From: Trichinella spiralis
Lineage: Eukaryota > Nematoda > Enoplea > Trichinellida > Trichinellidae
Length of the DNA stretch: 64,000 nt
Direction of reading: 5' to 3'
Assembly: GCA_000181795.3 (NCBI GenBank)
Contig: CM012953.1
Coordinates: forward strand, 6,334,874-6,398,873
The notes below the pieces were generated by a model. The model had not been told where the DNA came from. It worked only from the letters and a program-made list of their open reading frames with translations, and did not search any database. Positions 19,108 to 30,919 of this stretch are shown piece after piece; within the stretch, counting starts at the first letter, position 1, and each line of letters begins with the position of its first letter. Made by a program: the position numbers and the translations under genes.

Positions 19108-19114
19108 TATAAAT
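19108..19114 (+). promoter_or_regulatory. Candidate TATA box of the C-type lectin gene
   Basis: TATAAAT lies 52 bases upstream of the lectin start codon, a plausible distance with a short leader. Confidence 0.4.
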
Positions 19115-19165
19115 ATTGATTGCCATCATCAGTTTTCAAACTGCATTGCATTTCTTTAATCGAAA

Positions 19166-19835
19166 ATGTTGCATACATTTTTGCTGATTTTCAACATCTT
19201 CACTGCATCTTCGATGTGCAATCATTCATCAAATATTCATGTTCAACATTCAGAACAGCAAAATGTTACAACGGCAGATTATTTAATTGATAATCACAGC
19301 CTGTTAAATTTTACTTCAACCAACTTTTCGTACACATTTTACGGTGAACCTACAATGCAATTTTCCGATGCTGAACAAGAATGTGAAAAATCCAACAAAA
19401 ATCTTTTTGTTCCATCTACTCTTGATGAACTAGTGAGTAAATATATTGAAAGAATGTACAATTGTTCTTATAATTGTTGAATTATACACGCTTATTTATT
19501 TATTTATTTAGCATGCCGTTACAGCTTTCATCCCAGAAGGAAAATGCTTCTGGATAGGGATGAAGTACATTAATGGAAATTTTACCTGGTTACGAGACTG
19601 GGGTGTCAACATTGCAGAACTGTAATTTACATATTCAGTTACTTTACTATTCAGTAATTAAATTTCCTATTTTAGACCTTTTGAAATCTCTGATGATGAA
19701 AGCTATGGCCATGTAAATGAAGAAAACTGTTTGTCATGTCATATAGAAAAAGATAAAATGATGATCGAGTTGCACTGGAATAATTGCAGCAGTGAACGAC
19801 CTTTTCTTTGTCAACAAAAAGCTTCAACATTATAG
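19166..19835 (+). CDS. Small secreted C-type lectin-like protein
   Basis: Secreted protein with one C-type lectin-like fold. Three exons (19166-19432, 19512-19621, 19676-19835) join in frame to about 178 residues. Residues 1 to about 17 form a signal peptide (MLHTFLLIFNIFTASSM). The N-terminal stretch has several Asn-x-Ser/Thr sites. The domain begins with FYGEPTMQFSDAEQECEKS and continues with CFWIGMKYINGNFTWLRDW. It ends with IELHWNNCSSERPFLCQQK, the usual paired-cysteine end of the fold. The calcium/sugar motifs EPN or QPD and WND are absent (WNN occurs), so sugar binding is doubtful. An AATAAA follows at about 19943. The gene sits between two MSP copies, which may be chance. Confidence 0.85.
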
Positions 19836-20627
19836 AATGCAACCTTTGGAATTCTTTTATACTGTTGTTTTATAAATTTATATTTACGCATTTATTACTT
19901 GCGTTTACAAGTAAAATTTATCATGCGTCATTTTTTATTACCAATAAACAATGACATTTATTGGACAATTTGTCATCATTTACATATGTTTGTTATGTTT
20001 AAAGTAAGATATTATACGAAATAAAAAGAAACTTGCTTTTGCTTTACTTAAAATATTCTTGTTTTACTATACAATTACTATCGGTATTACCACGCTTTAT
20101 TAGTCATCATAGTTGTTAATTTTCAGGCAACTTATTAAAAATTATTATAAATATTCAACTATATAGAAATTGTAAGATAGACATTTACACACGTGATATT
20201 TTTTATTTCTTGATGCATAACAATAACTACAATTTCTTGTAACTATTATCGCTAAAAAACTGTGATTCATTTTTTATTCAACATTACTTATATTTTATAT
20301 GTTATTTCGAAAAAGTAACTGTAAGATATTCAACTGCTTATTTTTAAAAAAAAAGGCGAAAAGCTCATGATAGTATTGCGTTACAAAAAGAAATCATACT
20401 TAACACTAAGCTTACATTAACTCCTAAATTTTAGTAGAAACTTAAATTTTTTGTGCAAATATATATATAATTTTTTTTACAAAATAACATTTTGGAACAA
20501 TAAAGTGCATTTTATTAGTAATGGTGAAAATAAATATAAACGAAAATTTGTAACAAAGATTTCCAAGCTAAGTGAAATTTTGTAATACATAATTAACTAT
20601 TATTATCGTAAAAAATGACAAAAAATA
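19836..20627. other. Intergenic DNA
   Basis: AT-rich spacer with the lectin 3' UTR at its start and the MSP copy 2 3' region at its end. No coding exon is seen. Confidence 0.6.
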
Positions 20628-21008
20628 TTATGCATTGTACTCAAGTGCAACGTGCTTGCGTCGAATGATGACGTTAAGCCGGAACTAACTTGGATTGAAA
20701 TTTTTATCCGAGCCTTCTGGTGGGAAGCAATACTCGATGGTCAGTGTGTTGGGTTGAGTATTTTCTACTGTCGGTTTAAATTCTTCCAGATGAACACGAA
20801 TCCACACATTTTCACCAGGATCTAAAACTCCATGAGATGGCTCGCACATTGTACATATTTCATTGGACAATTTGATCATGTAGGCAATTTTTTCTTTTCC
20901 ATTATTAATTATGCTGAATGGATAATTTTTCTTCTCTTCAAATGGTCCATTGAAAACGATCCTTTCAGCAGGTGAAGTCTTCAATTCGCTTGGAATAGGC
21001 TTCGGCAT
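20628..21008 (-). pseudogene. Major sperm protein, second copy with late nonsense codon
   Basis: Paralogue of the MSP at 17309-17689, with the same single-exon structure and the same 381 bp span from MPKPIPSEL to the original stop. A TGG to TAG change (complement of 20685-20687) turns the Trp of NPSW into a stop. The predicted product is 107 aa and lacks the last 19 residues, which include the last beta strand and RRKHVALEYNA. The bases after the stop still encode that tail unchanged, so the mutation looks recent. Other changes are few (FM to YM, MR to IC, NM to NV). It could also be an assembly or base-call error, or a tolerated truncation. Confidence 0.85.
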
Positions 21009-21545
21009 GCTTGCAACGGAATTCAGAGGAGTACGGAAATAGCCACTGCTCTCAAGAAAAGGAAAGAAAGAAAATAATATAACAATAAAATATCGGATAT
21101 AAAGTAAAAGATATTTAAATCATGTGATTTGAAGTAATGATATAAGAGTAAAATATCTGTGTAAAGTGAATGATATTTAAAGTGTGTAATATACAGAATA
21201 GTTAAAATATCTGTAATTTAAAAAATTAATACGTATTATTTATTATTATAAATTTAAATACTTTTTCAGTGTGAAAATTTTCAATATTAGTAATTACCTA
21301 AAATAATGCTTCATGTGTTATAACATTATTTCATGCTCAGCAGTGAATGCTGCCTTAAAGTTAATTTATTATAATTTTTGACTTAATCTTTTGTTTAAGT
21401 TTTTTATTTAGACTAATTCTGAGCATAGATTAAATGCGCTTTGCATTATTCAATATTACTTTTATTTTTCAACTGTTGTCACTTAGTTTTCTTTAAAATT
21501 ACTGTAGTATTCAAATAACCTATATAATTGCTTAACATTTAAAGC
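21009..21545. other. Intergenic DNA between MSP copy 2 and GCNA-like gene
   Basis: Divergent spacer. The 45 bases next to the MSP start resemble those of copy 1 and stay open in frame; the rest is AT-rich with no feature I can name. Confidence 0.55.
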
Positions 21546-23398
21546 ATGGTGATGAATGTTATTCGTGATCTCTACCCGGAGTTATCGAGTGAAGAATTAA
21601 GTAAAATATCGCGTCATTTTAAAAAACTTAACATAAATGAAAAAGACGACTTTGAAGTGAATACAAAAGAAAATGGAATTCCAGATGTAATCAACGGTAT
21701 GAGAATGTTGTACTTTAGAAATAACAAATTATTTTATCTGAAAATATTCTTGTGCTGAGATTTGAGCATTGCAATGAAATATCTAAAGCACGCTGAAATA
21801 TTTTTATAACTAGACAATTACTTGAATATGTAATGTGGTATGTTTTTTCCCATTACATTTCGTACTGATTTGTACAGTTTAAGTTATCGAATACATTAAC
21901 ATTACGGTTCTTGAAGCTGATTGTTCTTCATAAAAGATATTATGCGAAAATTAAACTTGTTTTGGCTATACTTAATATGTTAAATGTATTTCAGAAAATA
22001 CTGTTCCTGCTGTTGCTGTGCAGCGTATGATGGATCAGAAACTATTAAAATCTAACAAAAAGATGGAGCTAACAAGAGAACTGTTTTCTGTTTTTAATGA
22101 ACACGTCTTCAATAACAGAGTAATATTTCAAATGTTTATTTTTTTGTAACAATATGCATTTCAGCTTCCCAAAGATATGGAAATTTGTTTCAATCGACGT
22201 TTATATAAAACTGCTGGATACTGTAGATGCAAATTAAACAGGTTCACTAAACTTCCATATTGTATTATAGAGTTGTCAGAATTAGTGTGTGATACTTGTG
22301 GTGAGTTAAATTACATTTCTTTTATTACTTGGTGCATGAAGTAGTTTTGTAAATAACATATTTATATCAAATATTTCATTGTTCGTATTCTTTATTATAC
22401 TTTAATTTAAATAGAATATAGACGGTGTTTTATGAGTTTTTTATTTTTATCAAGTGTTTAGGTTTTTATACTGTAATTATAGAGTTTGAAGAAGCATTGG
22501 TTTTAAATTTTAAATTTATTTTTTTTGAAATGTAAAATTTTAAAAATTATTGATGATTACTAGCAGAAGCTTATAGATTACTTTTGAAGTTTATTTCAAA
22601 AATGCTGTATTTTAGAGCGTATACGGGATACTTTGTTGCATGAAATGTGTCATGCTGCTGTTTGGATAATTGATCAGAAAATAGAAAAGCATGGACCTTT
22701 CTGGAAAAGATGGTACGTTGTTAGAAACTTTGCTAAAACTTCATTTTATGCATTTTTTTATATAGGTGTGCTATTGCTGAATCTGTTTTACCAAACATGC
22801 CGGTTGTGAAAACTTGTCATGAATACGTTATAACAACGAAATACATTTATCGTTGCCCTTCATGTTTTCGAGAGTGAGTTTCTTTTTATTCTTATTATTG
22901 TTTGTTCTGTTATTTTAATCAAAAAATAATCACTTATTATACATTTAATTTTGAGATTATTCAAATTATTTTAAGATAAATTTTTGTTTGCTCTTTTTAT
23001 TTTTACTATTACTTTTTTTATTAATTTTAATTCTGATTGGTTCAAGTCTGAAATGAGGAATAATACAGATAACGTTCAACATAAATATATATTAAGTGAA
23101 GTGCTTTTTTAATATGGAATAGAAGGAAAAGAATTTAAAATGTAGTATAAATAATAATCCCGCTTCTTTAAGTTTAATATATCCTATTAAAGTAATTATA
23201 TTTTTGTTCCTTTTTCAATATTCATAAAATCGAAATGAATGTATTCAAATTTGAAGAGTTCGTCGTCAAACAAAGTCGCTGAATATTGCGCGAAAAGTGT
23301 GCAAATTCTGCCGGAAACATTTTGTTTGCTTCAAATTGAATTCGAAGACTGGACAATACGTTCCATGCAATGATGGTATCGATATACTCGATGTTTAG
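21546..23398 (+). CDS. gcna: GCNA-type SprT-like zinc metalloprotease
   Basis: SprT-like proteases of the Spartan/GCNA group remove DNA-protein crosslinks; GCNA acts in germ cells. Six exons (21546-21696, 21995-22119, 22165-22300, 22616-22712, 22766-22873, 23257-23398) total 252 codons plus stop. After a short acidic leader, the domain runs from about residue 65 (MELTRELFSVFNEHVFNNRL). It includes KTAGYCRCK, then RIRDTLLHEMCHAAVW with the zinc motif HEMCH, then HGPFWKRW. The tail has CHEY, a CPSC pair and a CKFC pair, a C-terminal zinc ribbon with VRRQTKSLNIARKVC as in GCNA. There is no long disordered acidic N-terminus and no HMG box in this model; upstream exons could have been missed. GCNA is favoured over Spartan. 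Confidence 0.88.
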
Positions 23399-24000
23399 AA
23401 GTTGGAGATGGTCACGAACAGTAACTTTCAGATAATTGATTTTATTTATCTAGAAAAAACATTCAGTTTTATTTGTAAGAGAAGATATTTCTTTTAGTAC
23501 TTTAGCACATTTTTTTTGATTCTCAAATGCAATTTTGTAAATGACAATGTTGATTTGATTGTTTGATAATGAAGTGCACATTTATATGCATACATATATG
23601 TATATATATATATATGCATGCCACTCAGACAGTTTTATCATGGAAATATCATAGGAGATTGAAATGTTCTTGTTGTTAATTTGTTGAAACTATTTTATTA
23701 AAAGCTTAACATTGTGCATAAACTTCACTTTTACTGATTTTCAAAAGCGCCAATGATAATTGCCGGCAGTGGGCGTGCATATCCAAGCATTGATTGCAGT
23801 AAAGAAGGAACTGCAGAGCTAGCGGACGGAAGTGATTCGGTTGCTTTGTGCTTTCGAGCAGCATACTTTTATTCAAGTGGTCTAAATAGGTCAGGCAAAA
23901 CAGTATCCGAATAATAATTGTCTACATCTCTGAGCAACGATTTAGCAAACGTTGCATATATTATTAGATAGTTGGCGATTATTGCTTGATTTGAGGCAAA
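23399..24000. other. Intergenic DNA with alternating purine-pyrimidine tract
   Basis: Contains the 3' UTR of the SprT-like gene, a TA/CA-rich alternating tract at about 23584-23620, and the probable 5' leader of the carbonic-anhydrase-related gene near its end. Confidence 0.6.
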
Positions 24001-27000
24001 ATGCGAACTTGGGAAATGCCGTATTTACGGCTTATTTTACAAATTGTTGCTTGTAAGTTTGATTTGCTTTTCATTTAATTCAAATCAAATTAAAATATAA
24101 ATTAATTTGATATGTATATTTCAGCTTATGCTACTTCTTGGGATCATTGGTGGACGTATGAAGGTTTTTCAGGTAAATATTAAAAAAGAAGAAAAACCTA
24201 TGACATTAGCATGTAAAAGGTAGATGCATTAGCTAACTGTGCAGCAACTTTGCCAATTTCTTTTTATACATGGGTGAGATATCACCCTGCGGGAGTATTG
24301 GAGTTAAAAATAAAATTGTGGCGGAAAACAATTCACAAATGGTCTTTAAAGCTGCAAAGCACGATCGATGTACCAATTCAGCAGGTCAATAGCCGGGTGC
24401 CAAGCTTTTTGCATGCATAAATGCGTCACACCTCAGATAAACACGATCGAACACTTCTCCTTGAAAACTGTTCTGATTTATAAATGATCCGCTTCACTAA
24501 AAAAGAAATTATTATTGACTTTACAGATTTAAGACATACTCTTTTCTTTTACATTTATATTTAACAGAATTTACAAATCAAACGAAACTTTTACTTTATT
24601 ATTTTTTCTTTTTTGAATTTGCATATCTTTTTTTCTTTTGCATATACTGATAATGTATAAGATATTCTTTTATTAAAACACTTGTTTATTTGATAATGTT
24701 AGTGCAGATTGATATTTTTATAGATTTCATTGAAAAATTAAACTGTCAGTATGAATTTTTATCGTTCATCGGATTGTTCAACGAGTAATGCTCAGGTTTA
24801 TCGTTATTTTAATCGTTCAATGCAGAAATCACTTTTGCAGTGTGAAGACTATATGCAGAGAAATTGATGAATTTTCTTTTCCAAACTGACATCTTTATCA
24901 ATACCATTTTACTTGGAATGTTTTCCTGTTATCCATTAGCAACATCTTGACTCACTGCTTGCACGCATTGCATGTACGCGCATACATAAGTATATGCGCA
25001 TGCACATGCTTATGAAATAATATAATACGAAGAATCTGTAAAAGCACTAGATTTAATGAAACATTTTATTGGTTTCATTTTTTTGTAGTTCTTATAAACA
25101 TGCAAAATTTTTTCATTAAATTTGAATTACTCGACTTATTGTAAACTTAAGATTGTACGCTGTGAAATTTACCATTCACAAATATTAGAAATTGTTTTTC
25201 TTAATTTTTTGCAGCATTTTAATATCATTGCTAAATTGAAACGCTTTACATTTCAAATCTGAAATTTTGTTGATTTTTACGTGTATGTATTTTTGTTAAA
25301 GCAATGCATCAAAAGATAATTTTATTAATAGTGAATTTCATTCTTTACTGTTTTATCATAATTATCTAAATCTATCAGAACTCATTTTTATTCATTCATT
25401 TCTGTTTTACTTTATTTACTTATTCTGTTTCCAGAAGAATTTAATAATATTAAATTCAACTGTGTTCACTTATATTGATCTATCAATATTTTTTGCTATA
25501 AATTATCAGCAGCTATATCAATATATTAATCGCATATAAGGTATGAACAATATAATCATGTATAGAAATTTCACGTTAATTTTATTTAATGTAGGAGAGA
25601 TTTTGATTATCAGTCCGAATTTTGATTTGTTTTCAAGAAAAATTTAAAAGAATTTTCATAAAAGTGAAAATAGAATCTGCATTTTGTGTAACTGTAAGAT
25701 AAAATTCTTTTTTGTGCTTGTATTGTCAATGTTATAAATTTGAGTAGCATCAATCATTTACGCATCAGGTATAAAATATTTTCCATTCAAATTCATCAGA
25801 TATATAATGTGCATGCAGTTAAAGAAGAAATCAATAAAAACATATTTAAAACATCAACATTAATTAAATTTTTCGCTTTCATGAGCACATACTGACAATA
25901 TTTCAAAAATATGTTTTTCTGAACAATTTGATTTTTATATTTTTTAAAATGATTTCCGTTTAACGATCCACTTTTGAAAGACATTTGATTGCTCAAAGAA
26001 AAACTTTTGTTTGTCGTTGCAAATGAAGCGCAAACAAATTTACCAAATGATGTAAATTTGTTCAGAATAGCGCATTCCATACGATACTTTTAAAACACTG
26101 TCATTTTCTGCTTACTACATTTTTTCTTTAATTTTATGAACATTAACACAAAATTCAAATGTGGCATACTGTATTTCATGCAAATTATTATCACCAAGTG
26201 ATAAATGGATTGGATTATTTCTGAAATTAGTTGTCTATTTCAGTTGAATTTCATCAAATGCAAATGCAACAATATTTTGAAATGCGGAAATAAACGTTTG
26301 TTAAAAATCATTTAAGCTTATTAAGCCAAATTTGCAATAACATACAAAAGTTGACTCTGGCAATGCGTACAAATGTAGCACATTAGCACAAGCAACGTGC
26401 AAAACGTTGATAAGCGGTGGTGACATCTGTTTTCATTAAGCTAATGGCACTCTAAATTTACTCCATCTGCATAAGCAAATGCTAATATCAGTGTTGTAAA
26501 TGATTATTGGAAAATTAGCAAAATGAATAGATAAACACAGCTGAAATATTTCAAACATGATCAGTATCAAATGTGAATATAAAGTGTTCAAGGTTTTTTC
26601 ATTTTTAAATTAATCTTTGATTTTACTTTGTAATTCCATGTGCATCGCAATGTTACGATGTTATTTTAAAATTTTAAGGACCCGCATTTTGGGGTTTGGT
26701 TAATCAAGATTGGAAAATGTGTTCCAAAGGACAACAACAATCACCGATAAATATTATTCCAAATCTTTTACTTTATGATCCATTTCTGAAGCCAGTTACT
26801 GTCAGCAAAACAACGGTACAGTATTTTTTAATATAATATATAAGAATATATTATTTATCTATTATATTCATTCAAACACAAAAATTGGGGAAAGTTTCTT
26901 AAAGTTAAAAATACTTTAAAAGCTATTGAGCTATTTATGATGAAATTTTTTCAGGTCAGTGGTACTTTGATAAACACTGGTCAGTTTCTGATGTTTGATT

Positions 27001-28248
27001 TGGATCCAGAACACAACTGCACAATTTACAGTGGTCCACTGAATAGTTATAAATATAAAGCTAGTAAACTGATATTGCGGTATGGTATCAAAAATTACAT
27101 GGGCTCTGAACATACAATCGACGGGGAAACATTTTCCGGCGAAGTAAACAGTTTATTAATTAACATTTAATAAATTTAAAATTATTATATTTCAAAAAAG
27201 TGATTATTATTTTCAGATTCAACTGTATGGTTATAATATGAATCTTTATAACAATTTCTCTGAAGCCATGCGTAAACCAAATGGAATTGTAGGAATTGCA
27301 GCACTTATTGAGGTAGCTTTAACTGTTCATGCCAAATTATATTTTAATGTTTATTTGATTGATATCAACGTTTAACTTTAGATTGATACGTTTACTAATT
27401 CAGAACTGCGATATTTAGTTTCAGCGGCTTCAGAAGTAATATACAAAGGTTTAAAAATCCATTTTTTAGCTTAATTGAATTCGATTTTCAGAAAATAAAA
27501 GTAATCATTTTTCTAGAAAAATCAACTGCTGTTCATTCATTATCAATTCGACAATTGCTTCCAGATACAAACCATTACGTAACTTACGATGGCTCTTTCA
27601 CTTTCCCAGGTTGCTATGAAACAGTACATTGGATTATCATGAACAAGCCAGTGTACATCAATTTCAAAGATGTAAAATTTTTCTTCTAAAAAGAATTTTG
27701 TCATGTTCATAATGAATAATAATACTATTTCAAATATTTTTCACACATTTTAGATGAAACTTTTGCGTGATCTGCAGAGAACAGAAAGTAAAGCAAGGGA
27801 TCCACTGCTGTTGGGTGGCTTGGGACGAGCTGTAATGCCGTTGAATCTCCGAAGTGTACGAACAAACATCAACTTTAAACCAAAAGTAATAATAATTATA
27901 TTAAAAGAGAATGTTTTAAATTGATTTGGCAAAATCATATTCATAATACATTATACTATATGTACAGCATGCATTTGCATAATAGCATTTGTTTTCATTA
28001 TTGTCATAATTTATATAAGAGCTTATGTTAATTTATAAAAGGATTTTTAATGTAATTTATATTACTTTTAAAACTCTAAACAATTAATTATTGATATTTT
28101 AAAGAGTTCTCCCAGCTGCCGTTCTATGCAAAGAAAACTACATTATAAAGGTAGTATATCATTGTTTATTGAAGGTTAGGTGAGGTTTATTGAATATTTA
28201 AATTTAGCAAATCCGTGGAGAAAATTAAACCGCATCAGCGATTCCTGA
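24001..28248 (+). CDS. Carbonic-anhydrase-related protein, CA10/CA11 (CARP X/XI) type
   Basis: Secreted, non-catalytic carbonic anhydrase fold. Vertebrate CA10/CA11 are neuronal ligands of neurexin. Ten exons: 24001-24052, 24125-24172, 26679-26815, 26955-27143, 27217-27312, 27382-27448, 27517-27671, 27754-27885, 28105-28150, 28208-28248; total 320 codons plus stop. A signal peptide is encoded by exon 1. Hallmarks are WDHWWTYEGFSGPAFWGLVN, QQQSPINI, MGSEHTIDGETFSGE, YDGSFTFPGCYETVHWIIMN and RSVRTNINF. By alignment to the GSEH motif, the three zinc histidines are Ile119, Arg121 and Gln144, so no zinc site is expected. Intron 2 is about 2.5 kb, large for this window. The last two small exons are the least certain. 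Confidence 0.92.
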
Positions 28249-30619
28249 ACAGTTATCTGGTTTATAATTATTTTTCATTCCTTCCAGTTTATGTATAAAG
28301 AAAATTGATGGCGAACTTCTTTGCTCAGCAATATTGAAAAGGACACGTTGAATCCTTTTCAGCTGCACCTTTCACAAAAAATAAAATTTTTGAAATTGCT
28401 ATGCAAGAAATATTTGTGTAAGCAGATTTTTAAATTCTTTCAGCTATGAATCTGAAAAAAATTCAAAATTGTTTAATTAATATGTAATAAAAATAAAATT
28501 TTTAAATAATGAAACCACTGACACAACACCTTTTCTTTATAGTATTCAAAAGCAGTGTATAAAGCATATGACAAAGTTTGAAGCTTCTGCTTATGTTACA
28601 ATTTTTACTTGTAATAAAAAATTTATTAAATTTAAAAAATTAGATCTTTTTTGTTATTTAATAATTGAAAATTAAAAACATTTATTATTATTTTCAAAGA
28701 GAACAAAAACCTATGTTAGTTACAGAGTATGACCTCATTTTGTCAACTATGAATCACGTCTGTATCATTGATAACAGTATGATTTATATCATTATCATTG
28801 ACAGTATGATTTATTGCATATAATTTATATTTTATAGATGAATAGTTGATAAAAAAAGGAAAAACAGGAAAATTTCAAACTTTGACAAAATGTTGACAAC
28901 GACAGATACGCTACTAAAACTTTATCTTCCTTTAAGTACACTTTTAGTTGAAACAAATCTTAATGAATATTTACATAGAAAAATAAAATCGCCAGAAATA
29001 AAACATGCCAATACATTGAGGAAATAGCAAAAACTATTAAATATTATATTATATTATACTATATTATATTAACTGATTTAATCACAAGCTATGCAACATA
29101 TGGACGAATAATTTGGCTATTCGAATAGCATGTGAAGGCACGAATTAAAAATTATTTGTTATAGCAACTCAGCTACTTGCATCACTAATGCATATATTCA
29201 ACAGTATTATTAATTTAAATGAGTACGTAATTTCTAATAAAAAATCTGACACGCAAAATAAGGGAAAAACCATTATTTTAGACCAAGAAACAGATGAGAC
29301 ATATATAAGTTTATTCTCTGCTAACATTCATTAACTGAATAATTTACGAATTCTAATTAAAACCTTTTGAAATTGTGACAACACCATTTTCAGCTTTAAA
29401 AAATTGAAATGGAAATGAACACACCCCACAACACATGCATACAATTAAATAATGCACAAATAAAATTCATTAAATTAATGTTGCATAAAAATTAACCTAA
29501 AAATGTCATATATTTCATATGCTTTAACGTAACATACATTTCATTTTTTTATCTAAGTGCTATATTTACATTCTATAGGGAATATGTGCAAAATACGATA
29601 AACGTTTCAGACATGCATTTGGGAACAATTAGATATATTTTATTAAAATGGTATTTGCGTCGGTTGGATATAGTTTGCATTAAATTGAATTTTAAATTGC
29701 AATTCAGTGCATAAAAGAATTAAATAACTGCCATCTGAATATATTTTAAAAGGAATATTAAATTGCATAACTTGCTTTATTACAAATACTGTAGCATTGG
29801 ATTATTCTATCAACTGTGTTTGGCTTCAATGCGTTTTTTCTGCTTTAGTACTTAAAGGTTCTTTTCATGGCAGAAATACTTGTAAGTTATAAAATTTAAT
29901 AAATTTGAAATAATCTAGCATAATATAAATAGTGGAAATAATAGTGTATTGGTTGCATTATATTTAATTTATTAAACAGGAAATATGAAAAAAGACTACC
30001 GTATTAATAGTCACAGTTTTTTGCGTATCATTTCAGTTGTTTTATCCAGTTTGTATGCAAATGTAGCGTTTTAAATATTGGAAGTTTCCATTGCATTGCA
30101 AACACTATGCGAGTTTGCAGTTTTAATCGTTGAAATAGGTTATTTGTTTTCTAAAATGTTTTTAAGTTTTTCTGATTTTGATTTGCAAATTTGCAATTTT
30201 AGCGAAGAATTTTCATGAAATATTATGATTTACTATTAAATGAGTTCACATCTGTCTCGTACAGCAATTTTTAAGGTTTAAAAAATTTTATTTTTCAAGT
30301 GCTTTCTGAATTATTTTGTTTTTGAATGATGCTTCCGTTTGTTTTTTCGAATTTCACGAGAACTAACATTAATGAATGTAGATGTTGTGCATATGAAATG
30401 CTATTTATAGCTGACGTCACAGGCATGTGGTGTACTGTGAGATTTTCAGGTATCATTTACTGTTTGTTGCATGCTTTTCTAAATTATGTTTTTGTACTAT
30501 TGTCGTGAATTCAGTTTTCAACTTGGGAAATACTTTCACTTTGTGCTAATTTAATTGGTAAAGTTAGCAGTCCAGTTAAGTAGTATGTTGACTCTTGAAG
30601 TAACGCAGCTGTGGTAATT
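28249..30619. other. Intergenic DNA upstream of MLX
   Basis: About 2.4 kb, AT-rich, including a TATTA repeat stretch near 29040-29071. Regulatory-looking words are a CRE octamer TGACGTCA (30412-30419) and the E-box listed separately. I see no coding exon with support. Confidence 0.6.
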
Positions 30620-30620
30620 G

Positions 30621-30628
30621 TCACGTGA
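30621..30628. promoter_or_regulatory. Palindromic E-box TCACGTGA upstream of MLX
   Basis: A perfect CACGTG core with T/A flanks, 292 bases upstream of the MLX start codon. This is the class of site bound by bHLH-zipper dimers such as Mondo/MLX and TFEB-like factors. Function is inferred from sequence alone. Confidence 0.4.
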
Positions 30629-30919
30629 TTATTTGCTAGTTTATTAACAGGACATGTAATAAAATGTTCATTGCCGGTAATATTCAATATTAGAACATAG
30701 TATTTTCTGAATATAATAAAGCACGAAAGAGTTGGTCAATATTAAAATGGGGAAAAAGCTTCGCGTGAATTTCAAAATAGTTTTATTTTTATTGGACAAA
30801 TTTTATGTTGCTGTTGTGGAATTTTAAATTATATATTTATTATTTTTGATATTTGGCAGAATTGTTTTTCAGTTGTTGTTGTTGATTTGTAAAGCTGTTT
30901 TTTGAACTTGACAATACAT

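Noticed and set aside
30326..30508. 60-codon frame with Cys and hydrophobic residues upstream of MLX
   Set aside because: No splice partner or recognised family, and the region is more plausibly MLX upstream DNA.
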